A DNA stretch of 38,710 nucleotides from an uncultured Ruminococcus sp. (GTDB lineage Bacteria > Bacillota > Clostridia > Oscillospirales > Ruminococcaceae). The position numbers and the translations under genes were made by a program. The stretch lies in NCBI GenBank assembly GCA_944386525.1, contig CALXBL010000009.1, positions 1-38,710 of the forward strand, in the 5' to 3' direction. This document shows positions 7,148 through 16,132 of the stretch, piece by piece. Numbering within the stretch: the stretch's first letter is position 1; every line of letters starts with the position of its first letter. The notes beneath the pieces were generated by a model that worked only from the letters and a program-made list of their open reading frames with translations, was not told where the DNA came from and searched no databases.

Positions 7148-7812
7148 TGTCCGGCACTCCTCCCAAAATGAATTATCAGCTCAAAATGGAGCAGATTATA
7201 AATACTCTGCCGAAAGACAGAGTTCCTGTGCTGTTTCTCCATGCCTGCTGCGCTCCGTGCAGCAGCTATGTTCTGGAAGCCCTCAGCCCGCATTTTGAGA
7301 TAAAACTATTTTTCTACAACCCCAACATCATGCCGCAGACGGAGTATCAGCACAGACTTTGCGAAGTAAAGCGCCTTGTGTCCCAGCTTGCGCTACAGAA
7401 CCCGGTTCACGTTATAGATGGGGACTACGTGCCGGAACGCTTTATGGAGCTTGCAAAGGGGCTTGAAAATGAACCTGAACGCAGCGAACGATGCAGAAAA
7501 TGTATATCCCTCCGGCTTGAGGAAACCGTGAAAGCTGCTGCTCAGGAAAAAGCCGATTTCGTAACAACAACCCTTTCCATAAGCCCACATAAAGATGCGC
7601 CCTTTATCAATGAAGCAGGCTGCAAACTTGCCAAACAGTACGGCACAACATGGCTTTACTCCGACTTCAAGAAAAAGGGCGGTTATTTCAGGTCAATTGA
7701 ACTTTCAAGGGAATATGAGCTGTATCGTCAGGACTTCTGCGGCTGCGTTTATAGCAAAGCTAAGCGTGAACGTGAAAAAGCGGCTCAATCCTCCGAAAAC
7801 AGTCCGCATTGA
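7147..7812 (+). CDS. queH: Epoxyqueuosine reductase QueH
   Basis: 221 residues of the QueH (former DUF208) family, the non-cobalamin enzyme that reduces epoxyqueuosine to queuosine in tRNA. Cys motifs expected for the metal cluster and redox pair are present: HACCAPCSSYV near the N-terminus, RCRKC in the middle and DFCGCVYS near the C-terminus. FYNPNIMP and ATTLSISPH-like blocks (TTTLSISPHKD) also match. The start overlaps the ricT stop by one base. The end overlaps the convergent SLOG gene by 28 bp. No other queuosine genes are nearby. Confidence 0.93.
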   Translation: MSGTPPKMNYQLKMEQIINTLPKDRVPVLFLHACCAPCSSYVLEALSPHFEIKLFFYNPNIMPQTEYQHRLCEVKRLVSQLALQNPVHVIDGDYVPERFMELAKGLENEPERSERCRKCISLRLEETVKAAAQEKADFVTTTLSISPHKDAPFINEAGCKLAKQYGTTWLYSDFKKKGGYFRSIELSREYELYRQDFCGCVYSKAKREREKAAQSSENSPH

Positions 7813-8468
7813 TAAAGCAGCCGCTGATGTTCCTTCCAGAAATCATATCGCTGTGCTACAGACATCATACGGCAGCATTCAGGGTATCGTTCCAATAATG
7901 GGATGAGCAGCCGGTAGTCACTCAGGTTTATAATGCGCCGGCTTACTCCGTATTTTCCGGCATTCTTTAATGTATAGACTGTGCCGCCCTTTTCCCGGCG
8001 TATAATTCCCAGGACTGCCGAGGACGCTTTTAGCATATAGTCGTTCCTCCGCAGAAAACACCAGTCGGAATATGCGTCTGACACGCATACCACTGCATCA
8101 GCCGCATCTCCTATAGCGTATAAAAGAGGCTTGTCTTTACTTCGTATGCTGTATTCATGTCCCGGATAGGGAACCGCTGCTATCAGATGAATGTCTGGCA
8201 GTTCCCTTTTCATATGAAGCAATATCTCTCCTGCCCAAATGTCAACGCCTGCTGCCATGCCTGTTATAAAATAGCGAGCACCTCTTTTGTAGGCGTCGGC
8301 AGTCAACAGGGTCAGGAGCATCTTTATCGTATTCGTCATTACCCACTCCGAAAAAAATGAGGTATCCCTGAATCCATCGGGTCTGTGCCCTGTGAAGCAC
8401 ACTGTTTCATGGCGATGGCTGAGAAATTCCATATTGTTTTTTTCGGATATTCTCAATAGCTGGGGCAT
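7785..8468 (-). CDS. SLOG/DUF1273 family protein (YpsA-like)
   Basis: 227 residues. The segment VCFTGHRPDGF, the block FITGMAAGVDIWAGEILL and VVCVSDAYSDWCFLRRNDYML match the DUF1273/YpsA group of the SLOG superfamily, a Rossmann-like fold thought to bind nucleotide-derived ligands. Bacillus YpsA affects cell division, but no exact reaction is established. The start at 8468 has a GGAG site; an internal Met at residue 13 is a less supported alternative. The 3' end overlaps queH by 28 bp in antisense, with no terminator between the genes. Nothing adjacent explains its role. Confidence 0.82.
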   Translation of the reverse strand: MPQLLRISEKNNMEFLSHRHETVCFTGHRPDGFRDTSFFSEWVMTNTIKMLLTLLTADAYKRGARYFITGMAAGVDIWAGEILLHMKRELPDIHLIAAVPYPGHEYSIRSKDKPLLYAIGDAADAVVCVSDAYSDWCFLRRNDYMLKASSAVLGIIRREKGGTVYTLKNAGKYGVSRRIINLSDYRLLIPLLERYPECCRMMSVAQRYDFWKEHQRLLYQCGLFSED

Positions 8469-8528
8469 AATATCATCTCCGTTATTACGTTATCTCATCT
8501 TTATCATTATAACTTATTTTGCCTTGCA

Positions 8529-8553
8529 TTGCAAGTGTATCGACACTTTGCAA
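8529..8553 (+). promoter_or_regulatory. Inverted repeat upstream of alr
   Basis: TTGCAAGTGT (8529-8538) pairs with ACACTTTGCAA (8543-8553) apart from one unpaired base, with an ATCG tetraloop. It ends 21 bp before the alr start. It could be a leader hairpin or an operator. No T tract follows. Confidence 0.45.
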
Positions 8554-8574
8554 GACTGAAAGAAGAGGTTTTTT

Positions 8575-9699
8575 ATGAAGAAAATTCTGCACCGTGCATG
8601 GACTGAAATAGACCTCAATGCACTTGCTCACAATATTAACGCCATAAAGGCCGGTCTGCCGGAAAAAACTCAGCTTATGGCTGTTGTAAAGGCTAATGCA
8701 TATGGCCATGGTGATGAGACTATATGCCGCAAACTCTGGAGTCTTGGCGTAAAATGGTTTGCCGTTTCCAATCTGGAGGAAGCTCTCACCGTAAGAAAGG
8801 TCTGTCCGGAGGCTGAAATATTTATTCTTGGCTACACTCCGCCTGAATGTGCTGTTGATATTGCTAAATATAATATCATTCAAGGCATTGTATCTCTGGA
8901 ATATGCTGAGCAGCTCTGCCGTTATGCCAATGTTCCTATAAGATGCCATATCAAACTGGATACAGGAATGGGCAGGATCGGCTTCAGAAGCAAGGATACA
9001 GCTAAATGTATTGAGGAATTAATGCCTCTGTTTAAGATGGATAAACTCTCTATCGAAGGTCTTTATACCCACTTTGCCGTTGCAGATTCGCCCGAGAAGG
9101 AAGATATCGCCTATACATATGAACAGAAAAAACGCCTCTTTAACGTTTATGATATGCTGGCTGAAAAAGGACACAGACTTCCTCATGTCCACTGCATGAA
9201 CAGCGCCGCAAGCGTTTACGATCCGGACGACAGATGTACCCTTGCACGTGTGGGAATCATAATGTATGGACTGTGTCCCAACTATCCCGTACCAGTGCCG
9301 ATAGATCTCAAGCCCGTTATGACCTTCAAAAGCGTTGTCTCCCAAGTTAAGACTGCTTACCCGGGAGACTGCATAAGCTACGGCAGAACATATACTGCCG
9401 AGACTGAACGAAAAATCGCTACCGTTACTGTAGGTTACGCCGACGGCTACGCAAGACTCCTGTCCGGCAAGGGCAAGGCGCTTGTTCACGGAACTGCCTG
9501 CCCCATTGTGGGAAGAGTGTGCATGGACCAGATGATGCTCGATGTTACTGATGTTACCGTTCCGGTCGTATCCGGCGACGAGGTGACTCTTTTCGGGGAC
9601 TGCGAGATCACTGCCGATTGGCTGGCTGCTCAGTATGGCACTATCGGATATGAAATAATCTGCGGCATTTCCAAGAGAGTGCCCCGTATAACAGTTTAA
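8575..9699 (+). CDS. alr: Alanine racemase
   Basis: 374 residues, the usual length. This PLP enzyme makes D-alanine for peptidoglycan. The PLP-binding block VVKANAYGHG places the Schiff-base lysine at Lys39. SYGRTYTA holds the catalytic tyrosine region and VCMDQMMLDVT is the second conserved C-terminal block. The start is preceded by AAGAAGAGG. The gene is alone on the plus strand between a divergent SLOG gene and its own terminator. No ddl, acpS or toxin-antitoxin genes, common alr neighbours, are adjacent. Confidence 0.97.
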   Translation: MKKILHRAWTEIDLNALAHNINAIKAGLPEKTQLMAVVKANAYGHGDETICRKLWSLGVKWFAVSNLEEALTVRKVCPEAEIFILGYTPPECAVDIAKYNIIQGIVSLEYAEQLCRYANVPIRCHIKLDTGMGRIGFRSKDTAKCIEELMPLFKMDKLSIEGLYTHFAVADSPEKEDIAYTYEQKKRLFNVYDMLAEKGHRLPHVHCMNSAASVYDPDDRCTLARVGIIMYGLCPNYPVPVPIDLKPVMTFKSVVSQVKTAYPGDCISYGRTYTAETERKIATVTVGYADGYARLLSGKGKALVHGTACPIVGRVCMDQMMLDVTDVTVPVVSGDEVTLFGDCEITADWLAAQYGTIGYEIICGISKRVPRITV

Positions 9700-9704
9700 T
9701 AATC

Positions 9705-9737
9705 AAGCCGTTGTGCAGCAGTGCACAGCGGCTTTTT
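9705..9737 (+). terminator. Rho-independent terminator of alr
   Basis: AAGCCGTTGTGCA pairs with TGCACAGCGGCTT (one G-T pair) and is followed by a T run at 9733-9737. It begins 5 bp after the alr stop. Confidence 0.9.
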
Positions 9738-9747
9738 ATTTACCCAA

Positions 9748-9772
9748 ATAAAAAGGACTGCCGTAGCAGTCC
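9748..9772 (-). terminator. Rho-independent terminator of the fatty-acid operon
   Basis: On the minus strand GGACTGC / GCAGTCC (9772-9755, 4-nt loop) is followed by a T run (A run on the plus strand at 9751-9754). It lies about 23 bp past the acpP stop and faces the alr terminator. Confidence 0.85.
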
Positions 9773-9794
9773 CTCATATGGATCATAAAGATCC

Positions 9795-10025
9795 TTACTC
9801 AGCGTGATTGTCGATATAGTTAACGATGTCGCCAACAGTCTTGATGTTCTCAACATCCTCGTCTTCGATCTTAACCTCAAATTCGTCCTCAACAGCCATT
9901 ATGAGGTCAACGATGTCCAAAGAGTCAGCACCCAGATCATCCTGAATGTTAGCCTCCATTGTTACCTTGTCTTCCTCAACGTCCAGCTGGTCTACGATGA
10001 GTTCCTTGATCTTGTCAAATGTCAT
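9795..10025 (-). CDS. acpP: Acyl carrier protein
   Basis: 76 residues, strongly acidic. The [11 protein letters not shown] motif contains the serine that receives 4'-phosphopantetheine. It carries growing acyl chains for all the Fab enzymes encoded upstream. The open frame extends to 10106, but the family start [10 protein letters not shown] at 10025 has a GGAGGAAT site about 10 nt upstream. It is the last gene of the fatty-acid operon, 58 bp after accA. A small hairpin (10052-10071) lies in that gap. In the common clostridial order acpP follows fabH, so its terminal place here is unusual. Confidence 0.96.
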   Translation of the reverse strand: MTFDKIKELIVDQLDVEEDKVTMEANIQDDLGADSLDIVDLIMAVEDEFEVKIEDEDVENIKTVGDIVNYIDNHAE

Positions 10026-10051
10026 TTCAAAATTCCTCCATATATTATTTT

Positions 10052-10071
10052 TGATCCGGTTAAATGGATCA
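10052..10071 (-). promoter_or_regulatory. Hairpin between accA and acpP
   Basis: On the minus strand TGATCC and GGATCA pair around an 8-nt loop, 26 bp upstream of the acpP start codon. It may protect a processed acpP transcript, which would fit the high demand for ACP. No promoter was seen in this gap. Confidence 0.4.
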
Positions 10072-10083
10072 GGATTTATATAA

Positions 10084-10905
10084 TCAGCATGTCTCTGTAA
10101 ACACACCGATTTTCCTAAACTTAGTATACCGTTCTTTTAGTAAAACGTCAATATCTTTTTGCGTTTTTTCTTTCGTTATTCTCACCAAATATGACTTAAG
10201 ATTCTCTGATATTTTATCCAAATCGTTTATCATGCCTGTATCCGACTCAGATATTATATCCTCAGCCACTCCAAGCTCCATCATATCCTCCGCTGTTATG
10301 CGCAGGACTTCGCAGGCTTCCTGCTCACGTGAGGCGTCCTTCCAGAGAATAGACGCTGCACCTCTTGGTGAGATAACCGAGTAGAGTGCATTTTCAAGCA
10401 TAGCAAGAGCGTCGCAAACTCCAAGTGCAAGCGCACCGCCGCTGCCGCCTTCACCAAGTACGACAGATATAATAGGCGTGCGCAGCGACATGAACTCAGC
10501 AAGATTTCTGGCTATTGCCTCGCCCTGACCTCTCTTTTCGGCTTCTATGCCGCAAAATGCGCCCGGTGTGTCGATAAAGCATATCACTGGGCGGTGGAAT
10601 TTCTCAGCCTGCTTTGCAAGCCTTAACGCCTTGCGGTAGCCCTCAGGATGGGGCATTGCGAAGTTCGACGCCTTGTTTTCCGCGATATTCCTGCCCTTTA
10701 CCTCTGCGATAATAGTTACAGGTCTGCCGTCGAGCCTGCCTATACCGCCTAAAATAGCGCCATCATCTCCAACGCCACGGTCACCATGAAGCTCATAGAA
10801 ATCCTCAAACACCATTGGAAGATAGTCTCGTATTGTAGGACGATTCTTATCACGTACAAGCAACTGTCGTTCCCATGCGGTTCTTGTATTCGTTGTATTA
10901 TTCAT
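10084..10905 (-). CDS. accA: Acetyl-CoA carboxylase carboxyltransferase subunit alpha
   Basis: 273 residues. With AccD it transfers CO2 from carboxybiotin to acetyl-CoA. Recognisable blocks are DFYELHGDR near the N-terminus, [24 protein letters not shown] and the oxyanion-type glycine segment [14 protein letters not shown]. It is shorter at its N-terminus than the Escherichia coli protein, as is usual in Clostridia. An AGGAGG site precedes the ATG, located within the end of accD; the two genes are 1 bp apart. That tight coupling suits the stoichiometric alpha-beta complex. Confidence 0.96.
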   Translation of the reverse strand: MNNTTNTRTAWERQLLVRDKNRPTIRDYLPMVFEDFYELHGDRGVGDDGAILGGIGRLDGRPVTIIAEVKGRNIAENKASNFAMPHPEGYRKALRLAKQAEKFHRPVICFIDTPGAFCGIEAEKRGQGEAIARNLAEFMSLRTPIISVVLGEGGSGGALALGVCDALAMLENALYSVISPRGAASILWKDASREQEACEVLRITAEDMMELGVAEDIISESDTGMINDLDKISENLKSYLVRITKEKTQKDIDVLLKERYTKFRKIGVFTETC

Positions 10906-10906
10906 A

Positions 10907-11767
10907 TCAGAGAACCTCCTTCTTAGGCTCTGCCGTGTAGCCGTGGAGTTTCAGCAGATGTGACAGGGTACTGCGCATCTTCCGGCGGCTGACTATCATA
11001 TCAACATAGCCATGCTCCAGTTGAAATTCTGCAAGCTGGAAGTCGTCCGGCAGGTGCTGCCTTATAGTTCCTTCAATTACCCGTCTGCCTGCAAAGCCAA
11101 TGAGAGCCTTAGGCTCTGCTATTATTATATCGCCAAGCGACGCAAACGAGGCTGTAACACCACCTGTGGTCGGGTCTGTCATAACTGTTATGTAAAGCTG
11201 TCCTGCCTCATTATGCTTCTGCACAGCGGCAGAAGTCTTTGCCATCTGCATAAGGGAGATTATTCCCTCCTGCATTCTTGCACCGCCTGATGCTGTGAAT
11301 GCAACTACAGGCAGTTTATGTTCAGCCGCATACTCGAAAGTTCTTGTTATCTTCTCGCCTGCAACACTTCCCATAGACGCCATCATAAAGCGTGAGTCCA
11401 TCACAAGCAGCATTGTGGAGCTGCCCTTTATGGTGCATTTGCCCGTAACTACAGCGTCATTAAGTCCTGTTTTAGACTGAAGCTCAGTCACCTTTTCTGC
11501 ATAGCCTGGGAACTCAAGCGGGTCTGCACTGCACATATCATGATAAAACTCCTCAAAAGAGCCCTTGTCGGCAGTTATTGCAATGCGCTCAGCAGCTGTC
11601 AGTCTGGCATGATATTTGCAGTTCGGGCATACCTTTCCCAGATCCGTCATTTTCTGCTGAGGTGTTGACACGCTGCACCGGGGACATTTAAACATTGGAA
11701 CATCCGGCTCAGCAGGCTCTTCGCCGTTAAAGCGCTTTGTTACCGTTTTGAATAAATCTTCTAACAT
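10907..11767 (-). CDS. accD: Acetyl-CoA carboxylase carboxyltransferase subunit beta
   Basis: 286 residues. The N-terminal four-Cys zinc ribbon is complete: CPRC and CPNC about 20 residues apart. The crotonase-like domain follows, with FTASGGARMQEG and MTDPTTGGVTASFA blocks. It partners AccA to make malonyl-CoA. The ribosome binding site (GGTGA) is weak compared with its neighbours, and the gene begins 44 bp after accC. Confidence 0.96.
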   Translation of the reverse strand: MLEDLFKTVTKRFNGEEPAEPDVPMFKCPRCSVSTPQQKMTDLGKVCPNCKYHARLTAAERIAITADKGSFEEFYHDMCSADPLEFPGYAEKVTELQSKTGLNDAVVTGKCTIKGSSTMLLVMDSRFMMASMGSVAGEKITRTFEYAAEHKLPVVAFTASGGARMQEGIISLMQMAKTSAAVQKHNEAGQLYITVMTDPTTGGVTASFASLGDIIIAEPKALIGFAGRRVIEGTIRQHLPDDFQLAEFQLEHGYVDMIVSRRKMRSTLSHLLKLHGYTAEPKKEVL

Positions 11768-11811
11768 ATCATTTCACCATTTACAGCTGCCTGGGCAGTC
11801 TGCATACTTCC

Positions 11812-13170
11812 TTAGGATTTTTTCAGTTTCTCCAGATATTTAGTCAGGTAGCTGTTGTCGTAATTGCCCGACTCAAAATCAGGATTCTTCAGCAGCATAA
11901 GCTGGAAATCAATATTCGTATCAATACCCTCTACGATAAATTCCGCCAAAGCCCATCGCATCTTCATTATTGCCTCCTTACGTGTGGGCGCATGAACGAT
12001 AAGCTTGGCTATCATTGAATCGTAATAAGGCGGGATAGTGTAACCCTGATATACTGCACTGTCGATCCTCACTCCCGGTCCTCCCGGTGTGTAGAGCGAT
12101 CTTATCGTACCCGGTGACGGACGGAAATCCAGTTCCGGATTTTCTGCATTTATGCGGCACTCAATAGCGTGTCCGCTTATCTTTATATCCTCCTGCACAA
12201 ACGGGAGCTCCTCGCCCTGAGCTATACGGAGCTGCATCTGCACAAGGTCGATACCTGTTACAAATTCAGTTACGGGATGCTCAACCTGTATACGGGTGTT
12301 CATCTCCATAAAATAGAAGTTGAGCTTGTGGTCTACCAGAAATTCGATTGTTCCTGCGTTGCAGTAGCCGGCAGCCTGTGCAGCTTTTACTGCTGCCTCC
12401 TGCATTTTTGCTCTCAGTTCCTCAGTCATGAGAGGACTTGGACTCTCCTCGATAACTTTCTGGTTTCTGCGCTGCATACTGCAGTCACGCTCACCAAGAG
12501 CTACTGTATTGCCGAAGGAGTCTGCCAGTATCTGTATCTCCACATGACGAGGCCCTACGATGAGCTTTTCAAGGTATACCTCGTCATTGCCAAAGAATTT
12601 CAAAGCCTCTTCCCTTGCAATGATGAACTGCTGCTCCATCTGCTCGTCGTTGTCAACACGACGTATACCCTTGCCGCCGCCGCCTGCCGACGCCTTTACA
12701 AGTACAGGATAGCCTATCTCATTAGCTATGCGCTTTGCGTCCTCCACATCCTTCACAACGCCCTCGGAACCCGGTATAACAGGTACTCCGGCAGCCTTCA
12801 TCGTCTCCTTTGCACGTGCCTTGTCGCCAAGCATGGAGATGGACTCGGGTGACGGACCTATAAATGTGATGCCATTTTCACGGCATAGAGCTGCAAACTC
12901 CGCACTTTCGGACAAAAAGCCGAAACCCGGGTGGATAGCGTCTGCACCGGTATTCTTACAAGCTGAAATGAGCGCCTGCATATTGAGATAGCTGTCCTTT
13001 GTAGCGGCAGGCCCTATACATACAGATTCATCTGCGATCTTTGCATGCAGCGCTGAACGATCTGCTGTGGAGTAGACCGTTACACTGTGGAGTCCCTGCT
13101 CACGGCAGGCACGGATTATACGTACCGCAATTTCGCCTCTGTTTGCTATTAAAACCTTGTGAAACTTCAT
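11812..13170 (-). CDS. accC: Acetyl-CoA carboxylase biotin carboxylase subunit
   Basis: 452 residues from the chosen start, the usual size. It is an ATP-grasp enzyme that carboxylates the biotin of AccB. It starts MKFHKVLIANRGEIAVRI. The ATP-binding loop (KASAGGGGKGIR) and the active-site MEMNTRIQVEHPVTE block are intact. The frame extends to a TTG at 13200 inside fabZ, but the ATG at 13170 has an AGGAAG site and fits the family start. The gap to fabZ is 13 bp. Confidence 0.96.
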   Translation of the reverse strand: MKFHKVLIANRGEIAVRIIRACREQGLHSVTVYSTADRSALHAKIADESVCIGPAATKDSYLNMQALISACKNTGADAIHPGFGFLSESAEFAALCRENGITFIGPSPESISMLGDKARAKETMKAAGVPVIPGSEGVVKDVEDAKRIANEIGYPVLVKASAGGGGKGIRRVDNDEQMEQQFIIAREEALKFFGNDEVYLEKLIVGPRHVEIQILADSFGNTVALGERDCSMQRRNQKVIEESPSPLMTEELRAKMQEAAVKAAQAAGYCNAGTIEFLVDHKLNFYFMEMNTRIQVEHPVTEFVTGIDLVQMQLRIAQGEELPFVQEDIKISGHAIECRINAENPELDFRPSPGTIRSLYTPGGPGVRIDSAVYQGYTIPPYYDSMIAKLIVHAPTRKEAIMKMRWALAEFIVEGIDTNIDFQLMLLKNPDFESGNYDNSYLTKYLEKLKKS

Positions 13171-13183
13171 ATTTGCCGCTTCC

Positions 13184-13621
13184 TTACTTCTCAACAGCAA
13201 ACTTTATCTCACAGGTAACAGCCTTCTTGCCGTCTACTGAAGCTACAGCCTTGCCTACGCCGATCGGACCACGTTGGCTGATTATCTCAACCTCTAAGTC
13301 AAGCACATCGCCAGGCACTACCTGCTTGCGGAACTTTGCCTTGTCAATACCTGCAAAAAGAGCTATCTTGCCCCTGAACTCAGGCTGTGAAAGAATACAT
13401 ACTGCGCCTGCCTGTGCGAGCATCTCTATCATAAGGACACCCGGTGTTACAGGCTTTTCCGGGAAGTGTCCCTTAAACCAGTAGTCATCCTCTCTCATAT
13501 ACTTGCGTGCTACAACACGCTTGCCCTCCTCCATTTCAAGGACCTCATCTATAAGCAGGAACGGATCTCTATGGGGGATTATCTCCTTAATCTGCTCCTG
13601 ATTCATCAGAACTTCTGCCAT
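13184..13621 (-). CDS. fabZ: 3-hydroxyacyl-ACP dehydratase FabZ
   Basis: 145 residues, a hot-dog fold dehydratase that makes trans-2-enoyl-ACP. IPHRDPFLLIDEV carries the catalytic His and PGVLMIEMLAQAGA the catalytic Glu. An AAGGAG site precedes the ATG. It sits between accB and accC, the normal clostridial position. No fabA or fabM is seen in the window, so the route to unsaturated fatty acids, if any, is not shown here. Confidence 0.96.
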   Translation of the reverse strand: MAEVLMNQEQIKEIIPHRDPFLLIDEVLEMEEGKRVVARKYMREDDYWFKGHFPEKPVTPGVLMIEMLAQAGAVCILSQPEFRGKIALFAGIDKAKFRKQVVPGDVLDLEVEIISQRGPIGVGKAVASVDGKKAVTCEIKFAVEK

Positions 13622-13638
13622 TACATTCTCCTTCTGTC

Positions 13639-14079
13639 TCAGACGATACGCATAAGAGGCTGGTCGTACTCTACCGGCTCTCCGTTAGATACCATTATCT
13701 CCCCTACCACGCCGTCAAAATCGCTTGTTACCTCGTTCATAAGCTTCATGGACTCAATTATCATGAGCACGTCGCCCTTCTTTACAGTGTCGCCCACCTT
13801 TACATAGGGAGCCTCATCAGGTGAGGCTGCTGCATAAAATGTACCTACTATAGGCGCTTTTACCACATTGCCGGACTTTGCCGGATTTTCTGCCGTAGTC
13901 TCCGCAGGCGCTGCCATTGGAACTGCCGGTGCCATCGGAGGCATCATCGGCGGCTGCATGGGGATAAGGCAATTACCCTCAATAACCAGCTCCTCATCAT
14001 CTGTCTTGATCTTTATCTTGCCCAGCTTATAATCGGAGACTGTTTTTACAAGCTCCTTTATCTCGTCAATAGTATACAT
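13639..14079 (-). CDS. accB: Biotin carboxyl carrier protein of acetyl-CoA carboxylase
   Basis: 146 residues. An N-terminal segment (about 1-35) is followed by a Pro/Met/Ala-rich linker (about 40-65, with repeated PPMMPP and PAVPMAAP) and a biotinyl domain. The biotin-accepting lysine is in ESMKLMNEV; Ser instead of the commoner Ala before Met is a tolerated variant. The flexible linker lets the biotin move between AccC and AccA/AccD. It lies 9 bp after fabF and 17 bp before fabZ. Confidence 0.95.
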   Translation of the reverse strand: MYTIDEIKELVKTVSDYKLGKIKIKTDDEELVIEGNCLIPMQPPMMPPMAPAVPMAAPAETTAENPAKSGNVVKAPIVGTFYAAASPDEAPYVKVGDTVKKGDVLMIIESMKLMNEVTSDFDGVVGEIMVSNGEPVEYDQPLMRIV

Positions 14080-14088
14080 GTCTTTATC

Positions 14089-15327
14089 TTAACCCTCCAG
14101 CTTCTTGAAGCACAGTGTTGCATTGTGACCGCCAAAGCCCAGTGAATTTGAAAGTGCTGCATTTACAGGCATTTCAACTGCGCCGTCTGTACAGTAGTCC
14201 AAGTCACATTCCTCATCAGGTGTGGTATAGCCGATAGTCTGGTGAATAAAGCTGTTTTCGATGCTCAGTGCGCATACGATAGCTTCAACTGCACCTGTAC
14301 CGCCCAGCATATGACCTGTCATGGACTTGGTGGAGTTTATCTTTACCTTGCGTGCGTTTTCCTCGCCAAGAGCGATCTTTATCGCACATGTCTCGTATTT
14401 GTCGTTAAGACCGGTGGATGTGCCATGCGCATTGATGTAGTCGATCTGGTCAGCAGTGAAACCTGCCTCCTCATAGGCATTCTTCATAGCTCTTGCAGCA
14501 GCCTCACACTCTGGTGACGGTGATGTCATGTGGTATGCGTCGCAGGTTGCGCCGTAGCCAGCTATTTCGCAGTAGATGTGCGCACCTCTTGCCTTGGCGT
14601 GTTCATACTCCTCCAGCATGAGAACACCTGCGCCCTCGCTCAGTACGAAACCGCTTCTGTTCTTATCAAATGGTGTAGACGCCTTCATAGGGTCTGTCTC
14701 ACGTGTAAGAGCCTTCATTGTCTTGAAGCCGCCCAGTGTGAATTCTGTCACCGTAGACTCCGTACCGCCACAGATACAGACGTCCAGATAGCCATCCTTG
14801 ATCTTGCGGAAAGCCTCGCCGACAGCGTGGGTAGATGATGCGCAGGCTGTTACTGTTGCAAAATTGTCACCACGGAAGTTGGTCTTCATAGCGATCTCGC
14901 CTGCTGCCATGTTGGAGATCATCATGGGAACGAAGAATGGTGATATTCTATTGGGTCCCTTCTCCATATACTTTGAATGCTCTGACTCTGTCATTTCAAG
15001 ACCGCCGATACCACATCCGATGATAACGCCGCAACGGTATGGGTCAAGATCCTTCATATCACTGCCGCAGTCCTTGATAGCCTGCTTAGCTGACGCTACT
15101 GCAAACTGCGTGAATCGCTCCATGTGGCGGATATCCTTCTTTTCAAAATAGTCTGCAGGCTCAAAATCACGTACAATTCCTGCAACGCTTATACCTACCT
15201 CTGCTGTATCAAACTTGTCTATAGCTGAAATACCGCATTTGCCTGCCTTAACGTTCTCCCAGAACGCCTCAAGTCCGCATCCCAGAGGATTTACAGTACC
15301 CATACCTGTAATTACTACTCTTCTCAT
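14089..15327 (-). CDS. fabF: 3-oxoacyl-ACP synthase II (FabF)
   Basis: 412 residues, the standard length of this condensing enzyme. The catalytic triad is visible: Cys in TACASSTHA, His in NAHGTSTGLND and His in KSMTGHMLGGTGA. It elongates acyl-ACP with malonyl-ACP. The N-terminus RRVVITGMGTVNPLG is typical. An AAAGGA site lies about 14 nt upstream of the ATG, rather far. The gap to fabG is 46 bp. Confidence 0.97.
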   Translation of the reverse strand: MRRVVITGMGTVNPLGCGLEAFWENVKAGKCGISAIDKFDTAEVGISVAGIVRDFEPADYFEKKDIRHMERFTQFAVASAKQAIKDCGSDMKDLDPYRCGVIIGCGIGGLEMTESEHSKYMEKGPNRISPFFVPMMISNMAAGEIAMKTNFRGDNFATVTACASSTHAVGEAFRKIKDGYLDVCICGGTESTVTEFTLGGFKTMKALTRETDPMKASTPFDKNRSGFVLSEGAGVLMLEEYEHAKARGAHIYCEIAGYGATCDAYHMTSPSPECEAAARAMKNAYEEAGFTADQIDYINAHGTSTGLNDKYETCAIKIALGEENARKVKINSTKSMTGHMLGGTGAVEAIVCALSIENSFIHQTIGYTTPDEECDLDYCTDGAVEMPVNAALSNSLGFGGHNATLCFKKLEG

Positions 15328-15373
15328 AGACTTTTATTATTTCCTTTCTGCTTAAATAGATTTAAGTGGAAAA

Positions 15374-16114
15374 TCACATCATAAGACCGCCCGAGATCTC
15401 GATAGTCTGTCCAGTAACATAGCTTGCATCGTCGGAGCACAGGAATGATATTACGCCTGCGATCTCGTCTGTTGTACCATATCTGCCCATAGCGACCTGC
15501 TTGAGCATTGCATTTCTTACGTCCTCAGACAGAGCGTCAGTCATAGCTGTCTTTATAAAGCCGGGAGCTACTGCGTTTACAGTAATGCCACGGGAGCCAA
15601 GCTCTTTTGCCGCAGTCTTTGTCATACCGATGATGGCTGCCTTTGAGGCAGAATAGTTCATCTGACCGGGATTGCCGTACAAACCTGCTACAGACGCCAG
15701 ACTCACGATTCTGCCGTGCTTCTGGCGGAGCATAACTGCACCCACAAGCTTTATCATATTGAAAACGCTCTTCTGATTTACTGCGATAACTGCGTCGTAC
15801 TGCTCCTCAGACATACGGAGAAGGAGTCCGTCCTTTGTTATGCCTGCGTTGTTTACAAGAGCATCAATGCTCCCAAGGCTTGTCTTTACCGCCTTGACCA
15901 TCTCCTCACACTGAGCGTAATCTGCAACATTTGCAGCAAAAAGCTCAGCCTTTACGCCATATGCTCTGCAGGCCTGTGCTACATTTTCAGCGTTTGTCTT
16001 ATCGTTGTCGCTGGGAAAGTGATTTATCGCAACGTCAAATCCATCCTTTGCAAGACGCTCTGCGATACAAGCTCCGATGCCCTGTGATGCACCTGTTATG
16101 AGTGCTACTGCCAT
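15374..16114 (-). CDS. fabG: 3-oxoacyl-ACP reductase FabG
   Basis: 246 residues, SDR family. The cofactor motif TGASQGIG, NNAGI, catalytic Ser (SVAGLYGN) and YSASK are all present, as is the C-terminal YVTGQTIEISGG. It reduces 3-oxoacyl-ACP with NADPH. An AAGGAG site precedes the ATG. Position inside the fatty-acid operon supports the assignment over other SDR functions. Confidence 0.96.
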   Translation of the reverse strand: MAVALITGASQGIGACIAERLAKDGFDVAINHFPSDNDKTNAENVAQACRAYGVKAELFAANVADYAQCEEMVKAVKTSLGSIDALVNNAGITKDGLLLRMSEEQYDAVIAVNQKSVFNMIKLVGAVMLRQKHGRIVSLASVAGLYGNPGQMNYSASKAAIIGMTKTAAKELGSRGITVNAVAPGFIKTAMTDALSEDVRNAMLKQVAMGRYGTTDEIAGVISFLCSDDASYVTGQTIEISGGLMM

Positions 16115-16132
16115 AGTTTTTTCTCCTTCCGT

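Noticed and set aside
8485..8513. A promoter for alr (TTACGT with TATAAC, 17 bp spacing)
   Set aside because: The -35 matches only two bases of consensus, so I could not support it, though the -10-like box may be real.
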